Shown: positions 30,069 through 35,092 of the stretch, in pieces
How positions within the stretch are numbered: position 1 is the stretch's first letter
Layout of the letters: every line of letters begins with the position of its first letter
NCBI RefSeq assembly: GCF_014653945.1
Contig: NZ_BNAU01000015.1
Location: 1-35,092, forward strand
Length of the DNA stretch: 35,092 nucleotides
From: Amycolatopsis deserti
GTDB lineage: Bacteria > Actinomycetota > Actinomycetes > Mycobacteriales > Pseudonocardiaceae
Direction: 5' to 3'
Notes under the pieces: generated by a model
Databases searched by the model: none
What the model saw: the letters and a program-made list of their open reading frames with translations, nothing else
Told to the model about the DNA's origin: nothing
Position numbers and translations under genes: made by a program

Positions 30069-30818
30069 TCAGGCGCTCGGCCCGGCCGCGGGGGTGCTCA
30101 CCAACGTGCCGATCCTCTCACCACGCACCGCCCTGGCGATGTTCCCCTCGGTGAGAAGGTTGAACACGATGATGGGCATGTTGTTGTCCATGCAGAGGCT
30201 GAAGGCGGTGGCGTCGGCGACCTTGAGCCCGCGTTCGAGCACCTCGCGGTGGCTGATCTCGTCGAACATCTTGGCGCTCGGGTCGCTCTTCGGGTCCGCG
30301 GTGAAGACCCCGTCCACGGCCTTGGCCATGAGCACCGCTTCACAGCCGATCTCCAGCGAGCGCTGGGCGGCGGCGGTGTCGGTGGAGAAGTAGGGCATCC
30401 CGGTGCCGGCGCCGAAGATCACGACGCGGCCCTTCTCGAGGTGCCGCTCGGCGCGCCGCGGGATGTAGGGCTCGGCGACCTGGCCCATGGTGATGGCGGT
30501 CTGCACGCGCGTGGGGACGCCTTCCTTCTCCAGGAAGTCCTGCAGCGCCAGGGAGTTCATGACGGTGCCGAGCATGGCCATGTAGTCGGCCCGGTCGCGG
30601 TCCATGCCGCGCTGGGACAGCTCGGCGCCGCGGAAGTAGTTGCCGCCGCCGATCACGACGGCCATCTGCACGCCGGTACGGACGACGTCCGCGATCTGCG
30701 CGGCCACGGAGTGGACGACGTCGGGGTCGAGACCGAGCGCTCCCCCGCCGAACATCTCGCCACCCAGTTTCAGCAGCACCCGCCGGTAACCGCCGTCGGC
30801 TCGTTTCGCCTCGCCCAT
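30069..30818 (-). CDS. UMP kinase (PyrH)
   Basis: A 249-residue bacterial UMP kinase of the amino-acid kinase fold, making UDP from UMP and ATP; it is usually hexameric and regulated by GTP and UTP. Conserved parts: RVLLKLGGEMFGG, VVIGGGNYFRG, RDRADYMAMLGTVMNSLALQD, and GTGMPYFSTDTAAAQRSLEIG for UMP binding, then KAVDGVFTADP. GGAGGCGGAC precedes the ATG. It lies 104 bp downstream of tsf, with a strong stem-loop between. Confidence 0.98.
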   Translation of the reverse strand: MGEAKRADGGYRRVLLKLGGEMFGGGALGLDPDVVHSVAAQIADVVRTGVQMAVVIGGGNYFRGAELSQRGMDRDRADYMAMLGTVMNSLALQDFLEKEGVPTRVQTAITMGQVAEPYIPRRAERHLEKGRVVIFGAGTGMPYFSTDTAAAQRSLEIGCEAVLMAKAVDGVFTADPKSDPSAKMFDEISHREVLERGLKVADATAFSLCMDNNMPIIVFNLLTEGNIARAVRGERIGTLVSTPAAGPSA

Positions 30819-30867
30819 GTCCGCCTCCGCCCGCTCGGGTGCTCTCGTGGAGCCTGCCTTCGCGAGT

Positions 30868-30901
30868 GTGCCCCGTCCCCGTGATCACGGAGACGGGGCA
30901 C
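30868..30901 (-). terminator. Long stem-loop between tsf and pyrH
   Basis: Two 17-base arms (30868-30884 and 30885-30901) are complementary at all but one position: GTGCCCCGTC pairs with GACGGGGCAC, and the centre is GTGATCAC. It starts 21 bp after the tsf stop in the transcript direction. No T-run follows, so it may be an actinobacterial-type terminator, an attenuator lowering pyrH relative to tsf, or an RNA-processing site. Confidence 0.65.
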
Positions 30902-30922
30902 CCTCACGTCACTGCCGTCGTG

Positions 30923-31750
30923 TTACGGCTGGCCGACCTCGAACCGGGCGAACCGGGTGACGGTCACGCCGGCCGCGTCGAGCAGCGCCTTGACGGTCTT
31001 CTTGTTGTCGAGGACCGACGGCTGCTCCAGCAGCACGGTGTCCTTGTAGAACGCGTTGACCTTGCCCTCGATGATCTTGGGCAGGGCCTGCTCGGGCTTG
31101 CCCTCGGCCCGGGCGGTCTCCTCGGCGATGCGGCGCTCGTTGTCGACCAGGTCGGCCGGCACCTCGTCGCGGGTCAGGTACTTCGGCTTGAGGGCCGCGA
31201 TCTGCAGCGCCGCGTTGCGGGCCGCCTCGGCGGCGCCGTCGCCCTCGCCGTTGTACTCGACCAGCACGCCGACCGCCGGGGGCAGGTCGGTGCCACGGCG
31301 GTGCAGGTAGGTCGCGACCTGGCCGTCGAAGGCCACGACGCGACGCAGGACCAGCTTCTCGCCGATCTTGGCGGCCAGCTCCTGGACGGCGTCGCCGACC
31401 GACTTGCCGCCCTCGAGCTCGGCCGCGGCCAGCTTCTCGACGTCATCGGTCTTCAGGGTCTGGGCGACCTTGACGATCTTGTTGGCGAGCTCCTGGAACT
31501 GCTCGTTCTTGGCGACGAAGTCGGTCTCGGAGTTGATCTCGACCAGCACGCCGCCGTCGCCGGCGACGAGGCCCTCGGCGGTGGCGCGCTCGGCGCGCTT
31601 GCCGACGTCCTTGGCGCCCTTGATGCGCAGGAACTCAACGGCCTTGTCGAAGTCGCCGCCGCTCTCCTCGAGCGCCTTCTTGCAGTCCATCATGCCGGAG
31701 CCGGTGAGCTCGCGGAGACGCTTGACGTCCGCCGCGGTGTAGTTCGCCAT
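30923..31750 (-). CDS. Elongation factor Ts
   Basis: A 275-residue guanine-nucleotide exchange factor for EF-Tu. The N-terminal UBA-like domain (YTAADVKRLRELTGSGMMDC, then KKALEESGGDFDKAVEFLR) binds EF-Tu, and the family TDFVAKNEQF motif follows at about 80-90. The dimerisation/core repeats continue to RFARFEVGQP. The length is standard for actinobacteria. The ATG lies 69 bp after rpsB in a typical rpsB-tsf operon. Confidence 0.98.
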   Translation of the reverse strand: MANYTAADVKRLRELTGSGMMDCKKALEESGGDFDKAVEFLRIKGAKDVGKRAERATAEGLVAGDGGVLVEINSETDFVAKNEQFQELANKIVKVAQTLKTDDVEKLAAAELEGGKSVGDAVQELAAKIGEKLVLRRVVAFDGQVATYLHRRGTDLPPAVGVLVEYNGEGDGAAEAARNAALQIAALKPKYLTRDEVPADLVDNERRIAEETARAEGKPEQALPKIIEGKVNAFYKDTVLLEQPSVLDNKKTVKALLDAAGVTVTRFARFEVGQP

Positions 31751-31784
31751 CGTGCGGTGTCCGTTCCTCTCGGAAAGTTGTGGG

Positions 31785-31807
31785 GGCCGCGCCTGTGCGG
31801 CGCGGCC
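31785..31807 (-). terminator. Stem-loop between rpsB and tsf
   Basis: GGCCGCGCC (31785-31793) and GGCGCGGCC (31799-31807) form a perfect 9-bp GC-only stem with a 5-base loop in the 69-bp gap. No T-run follows. In E. coli an attenuator between rpsB and tsf adjusts the ratio of the two products, so a partial terminator is a fair reading. Confidence 0.55.
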
Positions 31808-31819
31808 TGCCGGAAAGGT

Positions 31820-32644
31820 TCAGGAGGCGGTGGTCTGCTCGGCCGGGGCTTCGCCGCCCTTGAGCAGGTCCTGCTCCCATTCGGCCAGCGGCTCGTCGGA
31901 CACGCCCGGCTCGGGCTTGTCCTGGCCCTCGGCGGCCGGCGCGGAGCCGTTGCGGCTGGAGCGGGCCATCAGGCCGGCGGCGGCGGCCTCGGCCACCACC
32001 TTGGTGAGCAGCGCGGCCGAGCGGATCGCGTCGTCGTTGCCCGGGATCGGGTAGTCGACCTCGTCCGGGTCGCAGTTGGTGTCCAGGACCGCGACGACCG
32101 GGATGTTCAGCTTGCGCGCCTCGCCGACGGCGATGTGCTCCTTCTTGGTGTCCACGATCCAGACGGCGCTGGGCACCTTCTGCATGTCGCGGATACCGCC
32201 GAGGGTGCGCTCCAGCTTCTCCTTCTCGCGGGTCAGCGTCAGGATCTCGCGCTTGGTGAGGCCCTGGAAACCGCCGGTCTGCTCCTGCGACTCCAGCTCC
32301 TTGAGGCGCAGCAGCCGCTTGTGGACCGTCTGGAAGTTGGTCAGCATGCCGCCGAGCCAGCGCTGGTTGACGAAGGGCATGCCCACGCGCTGCGCCTCGC
32401 GGGCGATCGCCTCCTGGGCCTGCTTCTTCGTGCCGACGAACATGATGGTGCCGCCGTGCGCGACGGTTTCCTTGATGAACTCGTACGCACGGTCGATGTA
32501 GCTCAGCGTCTGCTGCAGGTCGATGATGTAGATGCCGTTGCGCTCGGTGAGGATGTAGCGCTTCATCTTCGGGTTCCAGCGGCGGGTCTGGTGCCCGAAG
32601 TGCACGCCGGAATCGAGCAGCTGCTTCATGGTGACGACGGCCAT
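31820..32644 (-). CDS. 30S ribosomal protein S2
   Basis: A 274-residue S2. The start AVVTMKQLLDSGVHFGHQTRRWNPKMKRYI is canonical, followed by YIIDLQQTLSYIDRAYEF, GTKKQAQEAI, VNQRWLGGMLTNF and VPSAVWIVDTKKEHIAVGEA, then VVAVLDTNCDPDEVDYPIPGNDDAIR. The C-terminal 40 residues are an acidic/Ala-rich tail typical of actinobacterial S2 (SRNGSAPAAEGQDKPEPG). It starts the rpsB-tsf-pyrH-frr-cdsA block. AGAGGT precedes the ATG at an unusually long distance of about 12 bases. Confidence 0.98.
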   Translation of the reverse strand: MAVVTMKQLLDSGVHFGHQTRRWNPKMKRYILTERNGIYIIDLQQTLSYIDRAYEFIKETVAHGGTIMFVGTKKQAQEAIAREAQRVGMPFVNQRWLGGMLTNFQTVHKRLLRLKELESQEQTGGFQGLTKREILTLTREKEKLERTLGGIRDMQKVPSAVWIVDTKKEHIAVGEARKLNIPVVAVLDTNCDPDEVDYPIPGNDDAIRSAALLTKVVAEAAAAGLMARSSRNGSAPAAEGQDKPEPGVSDEPLAEWEQDLLKGGEAPAEQTTAS

Positions 32645-32835
32645 GGCCGGATCCGCACCTCTTCTGTGTAGCGCGCGCCCCGCGGGACGCGCTGGTCGGT
32701 TTTGTCGCCGTCGGCCGGGTGGCCGGCGACCCTGGTGCAGTGCCGGTGCCCGGACCCAGGGGATTCACTCCTCGGGGACCGCCGGGCGCCGTGGGTTCCT
32801 CTGTGCGGGGAACGTGCACGTACACGCGAAGTCGA

Positions 32836-32887
32836 CCTGTCGTGACAGGCCGCGCGAACAGTGTACGCCCTGGCGGCGCGGTGTTCA
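32836..32887 (-). promoter_or_regulatory. rpsB promoter and leader hairpin
   Basis: On the minus strand TGAACA (32887-32882), a 16-bp spacer and TACACT (32865-32860) make a good promoter, giving a leader of about 200 bases before rpsB. CCTGTC-GT-GACAGG (32836-32849), a perfect hairpin, lies at the very 5' end of that transcript. S2 controls its own mRNA in other bacteria, so the leader is a candidate for similar control. Confidence 0.5.
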
Positions 32888-32962
32888 CCACGGGCGGCCT
32901 CGTGCTCCCGGGGGCCGGGGTTGAGCCGGGTTTCCCGGGGCTGGGGGCGGCCTGCCGGGTGT

Positions 32963-33107
32963 TCGCAGCAGCGCGTGGCCCGCCTGCCGGGTGTCCGGAG
33001 CTGCGCGTGCCCCGGCTGCCGGGTCTCCGGAGCTGCGCGTGCCCCGGCTGCCGGGTCTCCGGAGCTGCGCGTGCCCCGGCTGCCGGGTCTCCGGAGCTGC
33101 CGGGTGT
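32963..33107. repeat. 32-bp tandem repeat
   Basis: CCGGAG recurs at 32995, 33027, 33059 and 33091, exactly 32 bp apart, and again at 33108. The three units from 32995 are essentially identical and include GCTGCGCGTGCCCCGGCTGC and CGGGTCT. A degenerate unit precedes them from about 32963 and a truncated one follows. High identity suggests recent slippage or expansion. With no variable spacers it is not a CRISPR array. Confidence 0.85.
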
Positions 33108-33247
33108 CCGGAGCGGCTACCCAGCCATCGTGCCCTCGCGGTTCCAGCCATCCTCCCCTCGGAGGCGCAGCCTTCCTCTCCTCTCAGGAGCTCGGGTGTC
33201 CCGTCTGCCCAGCCCAGCCGTCCCACCTCTTGTCAGGCCAAGCGCAC

Positions 33248-33359
33248 CTCCGGCAGCCGTCCCGCCTCCCAGTGCACCCAGCCCGCCCCGCCTCTCGGGC
33301 CTCCTCCGGCAGCCGTCCCGCCTCCCAGTCCGCCCAGCCCGCCCCACCTCTCGGGCTTA
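33248..33359. repeat. 56-bp tandem repeat, two copies plus a degenerate third
   Basis: CTCCGGCAGCCGTCCCGCCT starts both units, at 33248 and 33304, and each ends with a CACCTCTCGGGC-like segment. Upstream, the sequence around 33206-33238 (GCCCAGCCCAGCCGTCCCAC) is a degenerate relative. The plus strand here is unusually C/T-rich and poor in A. Confidence 0.75.
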
Positions 33360-33480
33360 CGTCTCCGCCTCTCGCGTTCCCCGACGTTCACCTTCAGGCG
33401 ACACCTGGCCCCGCCCGACTCTCCGAACGGGCCGGCGTTCCGGCTTCCGTCCCCGTGCCTCCCCTGGTCGCCGGTTCGAG

Positions 33481-33508
33481 TTATCCACAGGCGGCCGAGT
33501 TGTCCACA
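33481..33508 (+). promoter_or_regulatory. Two DnaA-box sequences
   Basis: TTATCCACA (33481-33489), the exact consensus box, and TTGTCCACA (33500-33508), the variant common in high-GC actinobacteria, lie in the same orientation 19 bp apart. They end 50 bp before the M23 peptidase start. No dnaA, dnaN or AT-rich unwinding region is near, so they are more likely for DnaA titration or transcription control than replication origin parts. Confidence 0.55.
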
Positions 33509-33558
33509 GATTTCGCCGGCGGCCGTTTCTGGGGCTGGTTGTGCGCCAGGCTGGATCG

Positions 33559-34116
33559 ATGATCGTGAGAACTCGCCGATTGCTCGGGATTGTGCTGGTC
33601 AGCGCCGGTTTGCTGGCCGGCTTGCCGGTCGTTGGAGGGGCGGCTCCTCGGGGTTCCGCGGCGGCCGTCCCGGAGGCTGCCGTGCGCCGCGAGCTGGACC
33701 CCCGCTTCGGGTGGCCGTTGTCGCCGAGGCCGGTGGTTGTCCGGCCGTTCCAGGAGCCCTCCGGTCCGTACGGGCCGGGTCATCGCGGGGTGGACCTGGC
33801 CGCCGCGCCCGGTCAGCAGGTCCTCGCCGCGGGGCCGGGCGTCGTGGTGTTCGCGGGGCTCGTCGCGGGGCGGCCGGTGGTCTCGATCGACCACGACGGC
33901 GGGTTGCGCACCACCTACGAGCCGGTCGCGCCGACGGTTCCGGCCGGGACGCAGGTGTGGCGGGGGCAGCCGATCGGCGTCGTCGAGGCCGGACATCCGA
34001 GGTGTCCGGTTGAGGCGTGCCTGCACTGGGGCGTCCGCCGGGGCGAGGAGTACCTGAGCCCGCTCCCCTTGGTCCAGACCAGCTCGGCGATCCGGTTGAA
34101 GCCCTGGACGGGTTAG
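33559..34116 (+). CDS. M23-family peptidase, exported
   Basis: A 185-residue LytM-type protein, homologous in position to the M23 gene beside rpsB in other actinobacteria. Signal peptide: RTRRLLGIVLVSAGLLAGLP then VVGGAAPRG. The M23 domain has HRGVDLAAAPGQQVLAAGPG giving zinc ligands His and Asp, and CLHWGVRRGEEYL with the third ligand His. Where classical LytM has HxH, the first position is Cys, which also appears in this actinobacterial group as I recall it, so activity may differ from classical endopeptidases. ATG 33559 is chosen; a GTG at 33541 is in frame. The stop overlaps the convergent sigma-factor stop by 4 bp. Confidence 0.9.
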   Translation: MIVRTRRLLGIVLVSAGLLAGLPVVGGAAPRGSAAAVPEAAVRRELDPRFGWPLSPRPVVVRPFQEPSGPYGPGHRGVDLAAAPGQQVLAAGPGVVVFAGLVAGRPVVSIDHDGGLRTTYEPVAPTVPAGTQVWRGQPIGVVEAGHPRCPVEACLHWGVRRGEEYLSPLPLVQTSSAIRLKPWTG

Positions 34117-35092
34117 ACCCCGGCTTGCTCCGTGAGCCGCGCACGCAACCGGAGGACGGCGCGGGTGTGCAGCTGGCTGACCCGCGACTCGGTGACGCCC
34201 AGGACGCGGCCGATCTCGGCGAGTGTCAGCCGTTCGAAGTAGTAGAGGCTGACCACGATCCGGTCGCGCTCGGTCAGCTGGGCGATGGCCTCGGCGAGCT
34301 GACGGCGGTTGTCCCGGTCGACGAGGACCGCTACGGGGTCGATGGCGTCGTCGTCGGGGAGCGTGTCGACCAGCGAGCCGCTCTCCCGGCCGGCCGCCAT
34401 GAGGTCCTCGAGCGCGACGACGCTGGTCAGCTGGAGCTGGCTGTAGAGGTCGCGCAGCTCTTCGAGGGTGATGCCCAGCTCGGCGGCGACCTCGGTGTCG
34501 GTCGGCGTGCGGCGCAGACGGCCGCCGAGGCGCTCGAGAGCGCGCTCCACCTCACGGGCGCGGCTGCGCACGACGCGGGGCACCCAGTCCTGCGAGCGCA
34601 GGTCGTCGAGGATCGCGCCGCGGATGCGCTGCATCGCGTAGGTCTCGAAGCGCAGGCCGCGCTCGGGCTCGAACTTCTCGATGGCGTCGATCAGGCCGAA
34701 GATGCCGGACTGGATGAGGTCGCTGACGTCGACGTGCGTGGGTAGCCCAGTACCCACCCGCCCGGCGACGTACTTGACCAGCGGCGCGTAGTGCAGGACC
34801 AAGCGCTCCCGAAGGCGCTGCTCCGGCGCGGTCCGGAACTTGCGCCAGACCGCCTGGATCGCGGAGTCGCCGTCGTTGCGGCCATTCGATGGCGCACCGC
34901 GGTCAGGACTTGGCGCGCCGCCGAGCTGCGGATCGGTGCTCGCCACGTGCTCGGTCGCCGCCTGCGCACCAGTGCCCGCCCCAGGCGCGCCGCCGTCGAC
35001 TCCGCTGTCCAGGATCGGCTCGGTCCTGCCGTCCACACCGGCAGCCGCCGCGGGGCCGCCGCCGGACCCGCTGTCCAAGACCGGCTCGATCC
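34113..35092 (-). CDS. WhiG/FliA-type RNA polymerase sigma factor, 5' end beyond window
   Basis: A sigma-28 family factor. Region 2 is YAPLVKYVAGRVGTGLPTHV, DVSDLIQSGIFGLIDAIEKF and RFETYAMQRIRGAILDDLRS; region 3 is DWVPRVVRSRAREVERALERL; region 4 is RDRIVVSLYYFERLTLAEIG and VLGVTESRVSQLHTRAVLRL. Its place beside the M23 gene and rpsB matches whiG in Streptomyces, which commits aerial hyphae to spore formation. The frame is still open at the right edge; a TTG at 35078 or an internal GTG could also be starts. The first 75 visible residues are Gly/Ala/Asp-rich and contain a repeated EP(V/I)LDSG block, unusual for this family. Confidence 0.9.
   Translation of the reverse strand, partial: IEPVLDSGSGGGPAAAAGVDGRTEPILDSGVDGGAPGAGTGAQAATEHVASTDPQLGGAPSPDRGAPSNGRNDGDSAIQAVWRKFRTAPEQRLRERLVLHYAPLVKYVAGRVGTGLPTHVDVSDLIQSGIFGLIDAIEKFEPERGLRFETYAMQRIRGAILDDLRSQDWVPRVVRSRAREVERALERLGGRLRRTPTDTEVAAELGITLEELRDLYSQLQLTSVVALEDLMAAGRESGSLVDTLPDDDAIDPVAVLVDRDNRRQLAEAIAQLTERDRIVVSLYYFERLTLAEIGRVLGVTESRVSQLHTRAVLRLRARLTEQAGV

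Larger units (their letters stand above)
32645..33558. other. Long repeat-rich region upstream of rpsB and the M23 gene
   Basis: A 914-bp stretch without a credible gene. Long frames exist on both strands but are compositional (Arg/Pro/Ala/Ser) and cross two tandem-repeat families whose periods, 32 and 56 bp, are not multiples of three. From the rpsB side it holds the rpsB leader and promoter, then the 32-bp repeats, the 56-bp repeats, a C/T-rich strand-biased section and two DnaA-box sequences just before the M23 gene. Confidence 0.6.

Noticed and set aside
32963..33107. Regular 32-bp repeats as a CRISPR array
   Set aside because: Units are directly adjacent with no variable spacers, and no cas genes are present. 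It is a simple tandem repeat.
32885..33226. A 113-codon minus-strand frame across the repeats
   Set aside because: The 32-bp period shifts frame each unit, and the translation is Arg/Gly/Ala/Pro-rich without a start context.
33481..33508. DnaA boxes as a replication origin
   Set aside because: Only two boxes, no AT-rich unwinding element, and none of dnaA, dnaN, recF, gyrB, parA or parB nearby.

Overview
The window is very GC-rich actinobacterial chromosome, most likely from a Pseudonocardiaceae member such as Amycolatopsis. Evidence: many GTG starts and leaderless-type promoters, a mycothione reductase (mycothiol is an actinobacterial thiol), a DUF2631 membrane protein, and a conserved core order whiG / M23 peptidase / rpsB-tsf-pyrH-frr-cdsA / rlmN / dxr-rseP-ispG-GNAT-map that matches what is known of Mycobacterium and Streptomyces. 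The species is inference.

Layout, left to right. Bases 1-729 are a gene-free block of degenerate repeats ending in a 40-41 bp tandem repeat. Bases 730-4985 hold an FAD monooxygenase, YaaA, a DAO-type oxidoreductase and a bacterial RIO-type kinase; a 19-codon reading frame with a near-perfect ribosome binding site precedes the kinase. A DEAD-box RNA helicase (5199-6584) has a structured leader and a clear terminator. Next come a divergent HxlR regulator / dihydrofolate-reductase-like pair with duplicated operator-like sites, a PIG-L deacetylase, a BioF-like enzyme whose PLP lysine is replaced by alanine, an ElaA acetyltransferase, a secreted trypsin-like protease, a lipoprotein M15 peptidase, mycothione reductase, a SnoaL-like protein, a decayed DUF1707 fragment, and a CynX-type MFS transporter divergent from its likely GntR/FCD regulator.

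From 16404 to 23382 the minus strand carries the isoprenoid (MEP) and membrane-proteolysis block: dxr, rseP, ispG, a small cassette (possible Uma2 remnant, AraC regulator, VOC protein), a GNAT with an extra N-terminal domain, and map. The cassette sits between ispG and the GNAT gene, which are neighbours in M. tuberculosis. Bases 23477-28589 hold DUF2631, a low-GC HNH-type gene with a damaged 5' end, rlmN, a PadR regulator, a methyltransferase, a two-domain VOC protein and a GNAT.

From 28586 to 32644 is the essential translation/lipid block cdsA, frr, pyrH, tsf and rpsB (minus strand), with stem-loops between rpsB/tsf and tsf/pyrH. Its upstream region (32645-33558) contains a probable rpsB promoter, two families of tandem repeats and two DnaA-box sequences. 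The right end holds an M23 peptidase and a WhiG/FliA-type sigma factor that runs off the window.

I see no rRNA, tRNA, CRISPR array, complete insertion sequence or recognisable defence island. The most unusual items are the lysine-less BioF, the damaged HNH gene, the kinase leader frame and the repeat blocks.
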